Below are positions 46,475 to 58,760 of a stretch of 64,000 bases of DNA, piece after piece. The notes under the pieces were generated by a model that did not search any database, was not told the DNA's origin, and saw only the letters and a program-made list of their open reading frames with translations. Every line of letters begins with the position of its first letter. Position 1 is the first letter of the stretch. The translations under genes were made by a program, and so were the position numbers. This DNA is from Selaginella moellendorffii (Eukaryota > Streptophyta > Lycopodiopsida > Selaginellales > Selaginellaceae). The stretch is from assembly GCF_000143415.4 (NCBI RefSeq), contig NW_003314313.1:920850-984849 (forward strand), written 5' to 3'.

Positions 46475-46490
46475 CTCTCCCCCCCTTGGG
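46475..46490 (-). other. Polypurine tract of chromovirus
   Basis: Reads CCCAAGGGGGGGAGAG on the minus strand, directly before the 3' LTR. Confidence 0.8.
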
Positions 46491-47083
46491 GAAGATTGAC
46501 GTCCTCGTCGATGCATACCTGAGTCTAATAAACCGTCAAGGAAACAACTTCGAAAGTTAACGGAAAGCACACTATGTGGGAAATACACCGACTTAAATGA
46601 GTTATGGAACGCCCTCTCCTCTACGTCCAAAGACGTTAAGACCCAGACACCCTCCGGCCGTCGCCGACAAGGAAATGACCAACGGAGTTAGCCACCCTTG
46701 CTGCTCCGAGTACCACTCAGCTTACAAAGGAATGATACATCCCTGCCCGCAGGGATATAGGGAGAAGGCCAGAGGCCCAACTTCCCCTGAGCAAGAAATC
46801 AACCCCGTCGGGAAGATTTAGACAACTATTATAAACTAGCAGATTAAGTTGTTTACACGACCACGCCCCTTTTGCAAAAGTGAGTCATCGAGAGAGAGGC
46901 GGGGACTTGTGATCAGTCTATAATAATTATCCCCACGGTTATGGATTGGACCCATGCACCGAAGTGCCGAAGTCAACCTGCCAAAACTGACCCAAGTACA
47001 AATGATCGAGAGAAATGACACTTTGAGTGATAGAAATATTTTACTTTATTAATTTGCAAGATATATTACAAGATTTACAAAAG
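46491..47083 (-). other. Chromovirus 3' non-coding region
   Basis: About 590 bp between the end of pol and the polypurine tract with no conserved frame. Confidence 0.6.
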
Positions 47084-50000
47084 CTAGGCTTTATTACTAT
47101 TCTCATACTCCGTGACAAGCTCACGAGCATGGGTAAGATTACTAAGAGGTTCCCAAGTTGATTCACAAGTCGGGTAACCTTTCCACTTAACTAGATATTC
47201 CTTTGTACGACCACCACGTTTCCGGCGACAAGCCAGAATGCTTTCAACTTCGTATTCAGGTTCACCGTCCACAACATCTGGTGGAGGACGAATCTCCCCT
47301 TGACGTGCATCATCCATAGTGTAAGGAGCCAATAGATTGGCATGAAATACATTATGAACATTAGACATCTCCGTAGGTAGATCCAACCGATAGGATACAT
47401 CACCAAGATGTTTTAACACCCGATAGGGTCCAACATATCTCAGCAAGAGCTTCCGAGACAAAGAACCCTTAATATTCAAGTTTCGGGAAGATAGCCACAC
47501 CTGATCTCCCACTTGATAGGATACATCCCGACGATGCTGATCCTTATCACGTCGATACCTATCCTGAGCTTTGCCCATTGCCGCAGTAGCTCTAGACCAA
47601 CCTTGGCGTAGCTGTTCCGCATAAGTTTCAACGGCTGGGACCAACACTTCGGTCATTGGTTTTGGGACAACGATCTATTGAGGCACCCCACGAGCATTTC
47701 CTTGCAGCATCTCCCATGGAGAACAGCCTATAGCGCTGTGAAATGTGTTGTTATAACATATTTCTGCTGTATCCAAATGCTCAACCCAGTCGCGTTGGTC
47801 CGCCGTGACATAGTACCACAGATAATCCTCAACTTGAGCATTCACACGTTCGGTCTGCCCATCAGTTTGAGGATGATAAGCTGTATTAAACTTCAACTTG
47901 GTACTGAACAACTGGAATAGTGTGCCCTAAAACTTCCCCGTAAACCTCGAATCCCTATCCGAGATCATCTCTTCAGGAAGACCACGAACCCGCACTACTT
48001 CATGGAAAAAGAGCTTTGCTACTTGTTTCGCATTCACTGTTCCCACAGTTGGAATGAAGTGTGCAATCTTCGACAACCGATCCACAACCACCATCAAAGT
48101 ATCATAACCCTTAGATTTCGGCAAGCAAGTGACGAAATCAAGTGTCACACTCTGAAATGGCCATGCCGGTGCTAGAATGCACTGCAACTTTCCAGCCTGC
48201 TTCTCAGTTCTACGCTTACATTGCTGGCATATAGGGCAGGAACGGACATAATCCGCTACATCACCTTCCATACCAGCCCAGAAAAATCCCTTTTTCAACG
48301 AAGCAAGAGTCTTTTGTTGTCCACCATGTCCCGCTGCTGGAACATCATGATGTTCCCGCAGAAATAACTGCTGCAGATCCTTAGAGGGAAGATACAATCT
48401 TTCTTGCTTATAGAATATAAGCCCATCCCGAACTGAGAAGTGAAGCTTCGCATTAGTGCGACTAGCAACTTTCGCTGCTTCGCTACCAGGGCTCTGCTTC
48501 AACAACCCCGCATGGCATAAGATTGCCTTCGCCAATGGATCATTTCCATATGAAGTCCGAATGTCCTCCGACCAGTCCGAACTGATGGCTGATATTGCTC
48601 GGAACTGAGCCTGTCGACTCAATGCATCCGGAACAATATTGTCTTTACCAGGTTTATATATGATTTCGATATCATATCTAGCAAGATTCTCTTGCCAACG
48701 CCTGCTTCGGCGTAAGCTTAGGCTGCGTAGCAAAGTAACTTAGTGTTACTATTTGTATAAACCTTGGTGTGTCCACCCAAGTAGTGTCTCCAGTGTTCCA
48801 TGGCCGACACTATAGCAAACATCCCTTTCTCATGCGTTGGCCATCTTCGTTGAGTTTCATCCAATTTCTTGGAGTAGAACGCAACGGGACAACCATGTCG
48901 CCTTAGCGTAACACCAACCGCTTTGTCACAATCTTGCTGCAACACGGCACCGATAGCATAGCCAGATGCATCACAATGCACTTCGAAAGGTTTATCAAGA
49001 TCTGGGATCCTGAGAATAGGAACCGTAGTCAAGATCTCCTTCAACCGTGCAAAATCACGCTGGCAAGCTGGTGTCCAATGAAACGGAATACTACTCTTCG
49101 TCAACTCAGTCAATGGAAGAGCAATCCTTGCAAAATTGCGGACAAACTTGCGATAGTATCCCGCCAAACCGAGAAAGGATCGAACATCTGATACAATGGT
49201 TGGAACTTCCCAGGACTTCACTGCTTCCACCTTCTTTAGATCGACTTCAATCAGGCCACCACCAACTATATGTCCGAGAAAGTTTACGCACAATTGTCCA
49301 AAAGCGCATTTACTTTCTTTAGCATACAGTTTGTGTTCGCGCAACTTCTGAAACACCAGCTCCAAGTGTTTCAAATGATCCTCCAACGTTTCACTAAAGA
49401 CTAGAACATCGTCGATATATAGGACAACAAATGCATCCAAATAATCTCCGAATATTCTATCCATCATAGTGCTGAATGTTGCTGGAGCATTGCATAACCT
49501 GAACGGCATAACAAAGAACTCATAAGATCCGTACCGAGTCTTAAAGGCTGTCTTCTCCACATCTTGATCCCCCACCCGTATCTGATGATACCTAGACCGC
49601 AAATCAAGTTGCGTAAAATACTTAGCCTTTAAGAGTTGGTCAAACAAGTCATCAATGCGAAGCAAAGGATAACTGTTTTTAACAGTGATTTTATTGAGTG
49701 CCCAATAGTCAATACACATCCTCATGGTTCCGTCCTTTTTCATAACGAAGAGGACCGGTGCTCCATAAGGTGACTTGCTTGGTCGGATATGACCTTTGTC
49801 AAGAAGCTCCGTGAGTTGCTTCTTGAGTTCAGCCATCTCTTTGATGTTCAACCAATATAGAGCTTTCGTAGGTGGTTTAGAACCCGGAATAACCTCAATC
49901 CAATGATCAACCTCACGGCTAGGAGGTAGCCCTAGCGGCAAATCCTTCGGGAAGATATCCTGATTCCTCGCCAACAACTCCAATATCTTCTTTGGTACAG

Positions 50001-50742
50001 GATCAACCCCGTCACCAATTCGAATTGAGTCACCAATACCCTCAGCTTCCATCACTTGAACCCAAAAGGTTTGACATCCCCTCTTAGCTACTTTTTGAGC
50101 GGCCCTCGTAGTCAGGAACTTTGCATCCCAATCTTTTGAGGAACGCTTTTGCAATTGAAAGGATACATCAGGATGTCCTTCTGACTTCAACGTGATACGA
50201 CTTTGTCCAGCACCATAAATCCCTTTTATATACTTGTTGAAGAAATCTATACCAAACACCATCTGAAAATCTGGTATCTTCAACACTACCAAGTCCACTC
50301 TTTCTTTCCACTTGGATATCTTTATTGGAACATCACTCACAAACTTTCTGGCTACTTGCCCACCTTCCGCAAACCGGAAGTGCATAGGCGACATTTGCTC
50401 AGCATTCAATCCTAACAACTTAACTAAGTCTTCGGATATCACACTATGCGTAGCTCCCGTGTCAATCATCACTCGGATTCGGTGTCCACAGACAAAGCCT
50501 ACCAGATACATCAACGGATCAGTGTTTGCATTGACTGCAAGAAAAGCTTGAGGAAAGCAACGAAAGTTACTCACCTCTTCTTCCTCATAGTCTGCATTGA
50601 CCAACTCGTCAACCCCTTCAGTTTCACCACCACCGTCTTCCCTCATGACATTAACCCAAGACCTTGTCTTATGCTTGTTGGGACATTCCGAGGACCTATG
50701 TCCTGACTTTCCACAATGGAAGCAATGACCCACACTACCCAT
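47084..50742 (-). pseudogene. Chromovirus pol (protease to chromodomain), broken
   Basis: Minus strand. The piece begins with a CCHC knuckle ([14 protein letters not shown]). Protease has [12 protein letters not shown]. Reverse transcriptase has YIDDVLVFS (about 49402-49422). RNase H has [15 protein letters not shown]. Integrase has the CPICQQC zinc-finger end and DGQTERVN around the catalytic Glu. The C-terminal chromodomain has EYEVESIL and EYLVKWKGY, then STWEPLSNL, which in chromoviruses binds histone marks and guides integration. Breaks: a frame change near 48725 and stops at 47927-47929 and 47675-47677. Confidence 0.9.
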
Positions 50743-50769
50743 TCCGCTAGGAGCAGGTTTTGCAGGTTG

Positions 50770-51813
50770 CTACTGCTTGTACCCACCAGGAGGAGGAACA
50801 GAGGGCCTAGGACCAGAAGAAGCTGCTGGTGGTCTCCAACCACCACCACCTTTATTCACCGTAGCTTGTGAGCCCCCAGGGCGGTACCTACTTTCCACCC
50901 TTTGTTTCCGATCACCTTTCTTATTCCCAGAATTCCTATTCTTATCTGAGTTACCAGCATAAGGTTGCTGATATTGTTCCATGAGCGAGTGACTAAAGGC
51001 AACTTGCTGCGCTGCCTCCTTACACTCCAGGTATGTCTTCGGCTTAAACTTCAAGATCTCATTACGAGAAAGTGAACTTAAACCCTCCAAGAAATAACTC
51101 CGAGCATCTTCGTCACTCATATTTGCAATCATAATGTGCTTTTGAGCAAACGCATTAACGTAATGCATAAGGTCCCCTCGCTGCTTTAACCGCCACAACT
51201 CTGCGCGAAGTCTCAGACCAAGATCATCTAACAAGTATTCCTTACGGATACGAGACCGCATCTTGGTCCAACTTCTAGTCTGCCCTTTTTCAGTACACAC
51301 CTGGCGCCACCAAGTTTTGGCATGATCGGTGAGAAAGGATTGCGCGCACACAACTTTCGTACGATCATCTACGTCTGCTGCTATGAAATAGTTTTCCATA
51401 TTGTAGACCCACTCTTCCAAAACTTGATAGTCCCACATGCCTCTGAAATTGGGTGGTTTTGGAGGCTTGAACTTTAAAACTCGTGCAACCGGGGGCGGCT
51501 GCAGAACTTCATCGTCCTTAGAACTAGAGAAGGAGTCCGGTTGCTTAGGCTTGGCTGGTTTAGCTGCCTCAGCTTCTTTCTTCCTCTTCTTGTTCTCCTT
51601 CTTCAATTTGCGAATCTCCTTTCGCAAATTCTCGATCTCGACTTCATGAGCCGTGTGCTACAGTGCTGCAGCATTTAGCTCATCCTCTTTCGACTCGGCC
51701 TCAGCCCCTTCTGCAGCATCTCTAGTAGGAGTTTCCTCCTCTTAATTCGCCCGTCTAGAGGTTTCAGCGTCATCAGCATGGTTCCTCTTCACCATCCTGC
51801 TAGCTGCATGCAT
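50770..51813 (-). pseudogene. Chromovirus gag, broken by three stops
   Basis: In frame from the ATG at 51811-51813 (MHAASRMVKRN) with stops at 51742-51744 (TAA), 51658-51660 (TAG) and 50770-50772 (TAG). The conserved core has a Lys/Glu-rich coiled-coil start (EIRKLKKENKKRKKEAE), the retrotransposon gag domain (WVYNMENYFIAADV, KTWWRQV) and a Gly/Pro/Arg-rich tail. The zinc knuckle follows the last stop in the same frame, so gag and pol form a single frame as in other chromoviruses. Each stop could come from a Gln codon by C to T. Confidence 0.85.
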
Positions 51814-51972
51814 GCCTCTATCAGTAACTGAACATGCGTACAACGTTGTTACCCAATGGTGCTATCCAACTAATCCTACACAGGTCGCTTCGGATCTACT
51901 AGAAAAGTCTCTGCGTATGCAACTTGAGTCAGAAAATCCGACAAAAGTTGGGTAGAAATTGCTAAGACAATT

Positions 51973-51984
51973 CCTCTGATACCA
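51973..51984 (-). other. Primer binding site (initiator tRNA-Met type)
   Basis: Reads TGGTATCAGAGG on the minus strand, matching 11 of 12 bases of the usual plant initiator tRNA-Met site, two bases inside the 5' LTR. Confidence 0.9.
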
Positions 51985-51986
51985 AA

Positions 51987-52914
51987 TGTAGCGCACCTGA
52001 ATTTGGAGCCAAACTCCAAGCCCGTTGCGTTACGAAACGAGGGTCCGGTACAATCCCACGAGCACTAGCTCCCCGTATCCAGCACCTGCACGCAAAATGG
52101 TGTCAGACGGAGTCTGGCACAATTTTGGCATACCGGTGGCCTAACGCGAGGAGGAGGGTACTCCACCGACTAGAGCAGCGTGGAGCTTGGGCTTAGACCC
52201 AAGCCGGACGCAGAACAAGGAGCGACACAGCCTAGCGGGAGCCAAACTAATGTCTCAGGTGGTCGGACATGCATTCCAACCACTATCCCTACTATACATG
52301 TGGAACCCCCCACAGCCCCCCCCCCCCCCCCCCCCCCTTGAGGGACACACGCTTTGGGCTTTCACCCCAAGCCTCCCTTAGTACCAGGAGTTAGTCTCTG
52401 AGACAAGTCCGAAACTTACTAAATATGGAATGGCCTTAGATTGCGAATTTGGACACGGGACGAACACCATTGTGTTCAGGCCGATCTCTACATTACGTAG
52501 ATATGCCAAATGAGCGAATCTAGACACTTTCCATAAATAGCATATGGGACCGAAATGAGACCAACACTAAGGGCATGATAGCGAGGGTGTTTGGCAGACA
52601 CGGTAAGCTATCATCAATCGAATATTGAGGGACTAGTCTCAATATCACGGGGGTTCCCAACACTAGCAAGTGCAAGTCAGCGAATGAGTTTCTCTAACCA
52701 GGTCAAGTATGCTTGACAAATAGCATGTAGGAATTCCGTCCTTATGCTCATTTGGTCAAGTGCATATGCGATGACCAGTTTCTCAACTAGCTTGAGTGGA
52801 GACCATAAAAGGGACCAGCAGTACCGACCTCCTACCGTCGTGGCAGTAAGGAAAGAGTGCCCGTAAGGACTGGCCGACAAGTATCTTTCAATACCCGAAG
52901 TCACATTCGCGACA
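51987..52914 (-). repeat. 5' LTR of chromovirus
   Basis: 928 bp. It contains a run of about 21 C at 52318-52338 where the other LTR has a short C run, accounting for most of the length difference. Confidence 0.95.
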
Positions 52915-52919
52915 ATATT

Positions 52920-53425
52920 GCATGATGCTACCAATTGTAATTCCTCTCACTAGACTGATCTTGTGTACTCTCTTCCAATGGTATGCATTTGATAATCTTG
53001 CCACCCAAGCTGTATCATCACTTTCTCATTTTAATAAATGGTTTCCATTTTTTCCTTCCTTTGATCAATTTAGGCTTTATATACATTCCTTGTTTCATGT
53101 GTGTTTCTTATGCTTGGAATGTTGAATATATTGATGGATAGAGTGATCAATCAAATTTGTTATTATCAAGATGATATGAATGAGGTTGTTGGAGAGATGG
53201 GGGAGAAGTTGAGTATGCTATGGTGTGGATTCATGAGCACATCAAACCCCTAATAGGATTATTTAGATACATGATTATTCTAATTTTATATAAGTTGTTA
53301 CTAAATATCCAAGCATACTTTAGATATATCTATTACCATGAATTAATAAATTATAAAATAATAAATGTATTCCTCTTATCTATATAGAATAATATTTAAG
53401 CATGTTTAATGAGGTGAAAATATAA
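52920..53425. other. AT-rich stretch between two retrotransposons
   Basis: Resumes the AT-rich DNA interrupted at 45558. No gene seen. Confidence 0.6.
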
Positions 53426-53429
53426 CTTA

Positions 53430-53605
53430 TGTGAGGGCCAAGTGTACGACTACGATGCTGTATACTAATATTAGCATAGTGGGATTTTGGTAACCGTCGG
53501 ATTGGTTTCAATCCGAACCACTCGCTCCTATATATAAGCTAGGGTTTTTGGGCTAATTAATATGCACATTTTCTATATTCCCTTTCCATATTCCAAACAT
53601 TCACA
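53430..53605 (+). repeat. 5' LTR of copy B
   Basis: 176 bp, about a dozen differences from its 3' partner; contains the same TATATAAGC promoter motif as copy A. Confidence 0.93.
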
Positions 53606-53838
53606 TTGGTGGAGGTGAGGGGCACTTTTGATTGTCCCTAGGGAGTGTTTGGATTTGGGATTTCAATTTAGATCTAGCTTTTGCATTGTCTAGATCTAGC
53701 TTTTTCCATTTCCTTTATTTTGTTCTTTTCTTTCAGGATTTTGGTTTAGATCTAGCTTTTTGCATTGTCTAGATCTACCATTTCCTTCTAGCTTTTTGTC
53801 ATTTCTCTTCTTTTGCTCTTTCTTTTTCATTCATCTCA

Positions 53839-54696
53839 ATAGCAGATCAGCAATCTCCTTCTTTGACTCTGGAGCAGCAGTTGGTACAATTGCTTGATAC
53901 TATGCGCTTGCATTGAACAACCAAACTCAGTTGATGGTAGTGTTCACGACACATGGTATAACTCCTCCTGCTCTTGGTGCCAATCCTCACGTTCAGCCGG
54001 AGTTCTTTCGTAGGAATCCTGGGGATGATGTGTACCATTGGTTCGATCATTTTATGGTGATTGCCACATATCATTCTTGGGATGATGCTCGACGGAGATT
54101 GGAGTGTTCTCCTGGAAGTTTTCAAACACGTCTTCGGACATACTGATGACTGTGATGATGCCTTTCAACAATTGCATTATCTTTGCCAAGGGCCATTTGA
54201 GTCAGTGATGCAATTTGGAGTTCGTTTCCAAAGTCTTTTGCTTCATGCAGAGCTAAATATGTCGGAGCGGATAGCACTAGGAATGTTGTGGCTAGCACTT
54301 CATCAAGATCTTGGCGGACTTGTGCATGCACTTGCTCCTACCACCCTTGACGATGCTCTTCACTTGGCACAACGTTATGAGACGTCGCCTCTTCCACTTC
54401 TTATTGTACGTTCTTCAGCTCCACTTCCTATGAGTGATGGTCCTATTCCAATGGAGGTTGATGCTATTGCTACTCGAGTCCAAGGACAAGGGCGAGGACG
54501 TGGTCGTGGCCGTGATGTTCATTGCTGGGCGTGTGATGAAGTTGGTTATACTTATCGGCATTGTTGGCGCTTTCCGGATTGGCGACCTCCATTTCTTGGG
54601 TGGAGACCTTGGCATTAGCAACGTCCCATTGGTGCTGCTGCGGTGGAAGGTTTTGACACTGAGGTGCATCCGGGAAACGAGGAGTCGTGCAAGTAA
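53839..54696 (+). pseudogene. Gag of copy B, broken
   Basis: The gag start is ATA (53839-53841) where copy A has ATG. About 80 bp between GATGCTCGACGG and the GATTGGAGTG segment are missing. The zinc knuckle survives with a Y in place of the Gly-His G (CWACDEVGYTYRHC has lost its His). A CAG to TAG change gives a stop at 54616-54618. The slippery GGGAAAC is kept at 54672-54678. Confidence 0.85.
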
Positions 54697-57600
54697 CGGA
54701 GGGACCTTGCACGAATAAGTTAGTGATCCCTCCATCTTTCTTTCGGGAGTATCATCAGGGGGTTCACTCGGCACCGGTTCATCCAGTGTTTACTTTCCAA
54801 GCTCGTTTTTATAACAAGAGGTCTTCTATTATTCTCTCCGTGTTGGTTGATACAAGTTTGAGTTTATCTTCTATTGCTCGCCCTGTTACCACACGTTGTC
54901 ATCTACACTTGCGTCATGCGGCAGATCTAGTTTTCATTCTTTATGGCAACAGCCGTACACATGCATGTGCACAACATGAGGCAGACCTGTTTGTGTGTGT
55001 GGGCGATCTCGAGCTTGAGTTGCAATCGTTGCGGGTGGTGTCGAGTCAAGCTTTTGACCTCATTCTTGGTATGGATTGGTTGCAGCACAATCATGCCAAG
55101 TGTGACTTTGAGGCTTCTCCCCCTTGTCTCATACTTCCTTATGTTTCATCCATTCCTCTCACTTTCGTACCTCTTCGTCCCTCTACTTCTACGTCTGCTT
55201 CCATTACTTTTGTTCCCCCACTATTTCCTTCTATGTTTCCATCTTGTTTTGCTCTTCCCTTTTCTGATCCCTCCGATGATCTTTGTGTTGCAGCTATTGA
55301 CCGGCTCATGAAGGAGTATTCTGATCTCTTTGAATTTGACTTATTGTCTGGGGCCAAGATTACCACACATCATCTAATTCCAACCAGGGATGCTCGTCCA
55401 ATCAAGGTTCCTGTTCGTCGTCGGTCACCCAAGGAGATCCAGATTTTACGTGCAAATGTCAAGAAGATGTTGGAGAAGGGTGTTATTTGGAAGTCGCGGA
55501 GTCCTTGGGCATGTGAACCTCATCTTGTGACGAAGCCTGATGAGAGTATTCGTTTCTGCATTTGACTATCGTCCATTAAATGAAGTGACGATCCCGGATG
55601 TGTACCCTCTTCCTCACACTACTGATCTCTTGGATTGTCTAAGGCGAAGTCGTTGGTTCACCAAGCTCGATCTTGCTTCTGGGTACTGGCAAGTACCGAT
55701 GGCCGAAAAAGATATTCCTAAGACTGCTTTTCATACACTGTTTGGTTTGTACGAGTTCTTGGTGATGCCGTTTAGTTTGAACAATGCTCCAGCAACTTTC
55801 CAGCGGATGATGGATGAGGTTCTTTGTGATATGCCAGAGGTGACTGCTGACTTCATTGATGATGTCTTGATTCACTCAGAGGGGATATGGGAGGAGCACA
55901 TTCGTGATGTGTGTAAAGTGTTGGATCAGCTATGGGACATTGGTTTAAAGCTGAAGCAGTCAAAGTGTGTGTTTGGGTCCAAGGACACAACTTATCTTGT
56001 GTACCGTATTTCTTGTGAAGGTTTGCAAGTTGATCCTGACAAACTTGTAGCCGTTCTAAAGTTCCCTACTCCGAAGTGCGTGAATGATGTGCAGTGCTTC
56101 CTGGGCAAGGTGCAATATCTCGGTCATTTTGTGGATCATCTTTCTAATCGCACTGCACCATTGCGAGCGTTGCTAAAGTCATCAATGTCATCTTTCATCT
56201 GGTCTTTAGCTTATGAGTGGGCGTTTGTGGATCTCAAAGAGCTGTTGACGACTCCTCTAGTTTTGGCATATCCTAACTACACTCGACCTTTTATTTTGCA
56301 CGTAGATGCTTCTAATATTAGTCTTGGAGGTGTGTTGATGCAAGAAAGCCCGAATGCGCCTGATTAGCGTCATCCCATTGCATATATAAGTAGTACATTA
56401 CAACCAGCAAAGATGAACTACTCCACGATAGAGAAGGAGTGTTTAGTGGTAGTTTGGGGTTTCGAGAAACTTCATGCATATCTACATGGTTCTCAGACGT
56501 TACTTGAAGGTGACCATGCTGCCGTTACTTCATTATTGAAACGGAAAAACCTGGTTGGTCGTACTGCTCGGTGGGCTTTAAAGCTTCAAATATATAATTT
56601 TGATGTTGTTCATCGCTCAGGGAGTTCTATGGCTGATACTGATGCCCTTTCTCGAGCTCCTCTTCCTTCTCCACTCTCTTCTCATGTTTCTGATGAGCCT
56701 GTTGTTCTAGCATCTGTGGATTTTTTAGATGAGGATTTTATGCCATTGACGGTTGCTATACTTGACGTTCAATGTCTACAAGGCACAGAGCAAGATGTAC
56801 CTTCTCTTGATGAGGTTCGCAAGGCTCAAAAGATTGAGCCGTGGATTCGAAGGCTTTGAGATGCATTTGAGAATCCTGCATCACTTGCTAATGACTTGCC
56901 TTTTTGGCATTTACATTCTCAATATTGTCTTGAAGATGTCCTTCTTTATTTTGTGGGGATGGATCCTGATGATCATTTACGGCTGGTGGTGCCTTCTATC
57001 TTTATTCCGCGGTTTCTCCATGCCTACCATGATTCTCCTGTTCTAGGTGGGCATATGGGACATCGTCGTGTGAGCGAGAAGCTGCGCAGGTCTTTCTATT
57101 GGCCAGAGATGCGAGGTGATATTATCCGGTATATGCGTAGCTGCATTTAATGCCAAGCTCGTAATACTCCCCCTTGTGCTGTGGAAGGACTGTTGGAGTC
57201 AATTGCAATTTCCCGTCCGTTTGAGTTGGTGGCGTTTGATCTTATGGGACCTTTTCCACGGTCGATTGCTGGCAATGAGTATGTTATTATTGCTTCTGAC
57301 TACTTGACTCGTTGGATGGAAGTTGGTGCTCTTGCTAGTGCCTCGGCAACTGCTATTGGATATTTCCTACTCAATTGAGTGGTGTTCCAGCATTCTTGTC
57401 CAGAGCAGATTCTTTTGGATAATGGTCTTGCATTTATGGCTGAGGCATTTCATGTTTTGACATCTCGGTTGGGGATACGCCACACTTTCACGAGTGCTTA
57501 TCATCCACAATCAGACGGTCTGGTGGAACGGCTCGTTCGGACATTCAAAGGGATGATTGTGAAGTATGTGAACTTTCAATATTCGGATTGGGATGGTTAT

Positions 57601-57993
57601 TTGCCGTCTCTTCGGTATGCCTATGTCACAGGGGTGCAGAGTTCTATTGGTGCTTCACCATATAAACTTTTATATGGTCATGATCTAATATTACCAACAG
57701 AGTTGGGTTTACCTTCATAATTGCCACGAGCTCCCAATGCTAGATCGTGGGATCAATATTTGACGAGCATTTTTCCACTTGTCCGAGCAGAGTCTACCGA
57801 ACACTTAGGCCATGTACAACAACGGTACTACAACTCCCATCATCGTCCACCTGCGGAATACAAAGTGGATGATTTGGTGTTAGTCCATTTTCCCTATCTT
57901 ATGGTACGTGGTTTATCTAAGGGGCTCCTTGCACAGTGGAAAGGACCATATTGGGTGTTGCGGCAAGTTAGACCACAAGTTTATGAGGTTTGA
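54672..57993 (+). pseudogene. Pol of copy B, broken
   Basis: Domains as in copy A: protease (here VDTSLS, so the catalytic Gly position is mutated), reverse transcriptase with FIDDV near 55855, RNase H, integrase with DDE acids partly hidden behind stops. Breaks: one inserted base near 55561, then stops ending at 56367 (TAG, shared with copy A), 56859, 57150, 57378, 57720 and 57993. Confidence 0.85.
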
Positions 57994-58184
57994 CATGACA
58001 TTCAGCAAGCCGATCCTCTGGAGATTGTGCATGTGCAGCAGTTGAAACGCTTCATACAAAGGGATCAAGAGTAGTTAATACCATCTACAGATCCACCAAT
58101 GCCTCCTCTTGACGTTCCTCTAGATCCTGGCTTGTCTACAAGAGAACCCTGATGGCCTTCCATTATTCCGAGAGGAGGGGATGA

Positions 58185-58360
58185 TGTGAGGGCCAAGTGT
58201 ACGGTTACGATGCTGTATACTAATATTAGTATAGTGGGATTTTGGTAACTGTTGGATTGGTTTCAATCCGGACCACTCGCTCTTGTATATAAGCTAGGGT
58301 TTTTGGGCTAATTGATATGCACATTTTCTATATTCCCTTTCTATATTCCAAGCACTCACA
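58185..58360 (+). repeat. 3' LTR of copy B
   Basis: 176 bp direct repeat of 53430-53605, preceded by the same polypurine tract as copy A. Confidence 0.93.
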
Positions 58361-58520
58361 CTTAGAGCTTCAAGGAACTAATCATTTGTAATTGCAACTT
58401 ATTAGAGTGAGATAAGAAATAGTTAATAATCCTGGATCCCACTCTCCCAACCACTACTTTCTAGGCTTCCCACTTGCCAAGGCTCTGTATAACTATTAAA
58501 ATGCTCATTTATATCTAACT

Positions 58521-58760
58521 ATAGTATATATGGTTTTTACCCTTTACCTATGGTAATTTAACCATTAGACATGTTGAACCACTAAATGAAAGGATAGAGA
58601 TAAACTCCTAAGCATACAATCAAGGAGTGAAAGAATAAAAAGATGGAGAAACTCTTGAGTATACAACCAAGGGGCAAAGCAACTAGAGCACAGGAAACAA
58701 TCCTAAACCACTCAACATCCTAATGGGAACAAGAAGATGGAGTAACTCTTGAGTATACAA
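58521..58760 (-). repeat. Fragment resembling the left end of the 62.6-kb LTR
   Basis: TATATGGTTTTTACCCTTTA, then AAACTCCTAAGCATACAATC and GGAGTGAAAGAA, resemble 62620-62930. This could be the remnant of the left (3') LTR of the old element whose right LTR is 62615-63910. Confidence 0.55.

Larger units (their letters stand above)
45559..52914 (-). mobile_element. Chromovirus-type Ty3 LTR retrotransposon
   Basis: Complete element in minus orientation, 7.36 kb. LTRs are 45559-46474 (916 bp) and 51987-52914 (928 bp, longer because of a poly-C run). Both begin TGTAGCGCACC and end TTCGCGACA on the plus strand. The target duplication is the 5-bp ATATT (45554-45558 and 52915-52919). A tRNA-Met-initiator primer site and a polypurine tract are present. 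Domain order is gag, protease, RT, RNase H, integrase, chromodomain. Several stops and a frameshift make it non-autonomous, but it is structurally complete. Confidence 0.95.
53430..58360 (+). mobile_element. Ty3-type LTR retrotransposon, copy B (decayed)
   Basis: Same family as copy A, 4931 bp. LTRs 53430-53605 and 58185-58360 (176 bp each) with TGTGAG start and CACA end. The target duplication is again 4 bp, CTTA (53426-53429 and 58361-58364). Internal order is identical to copy A. A deletion of about 80 bp in gag, a lost gag start, a one-base insertion near 55561 and at least seven stops show long decay. Most stops are CpG or CAG transitions when compared with copy A. Confidence 0.95.

Noticed and set aside
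52318-52338. Poly-C run in the chromovirus 5' LTR considered as a functional G-quadruplex
   Set aside because: It is absent at this length from the partner LTR and is more simply a replication or sequencing expansion of a short C run.
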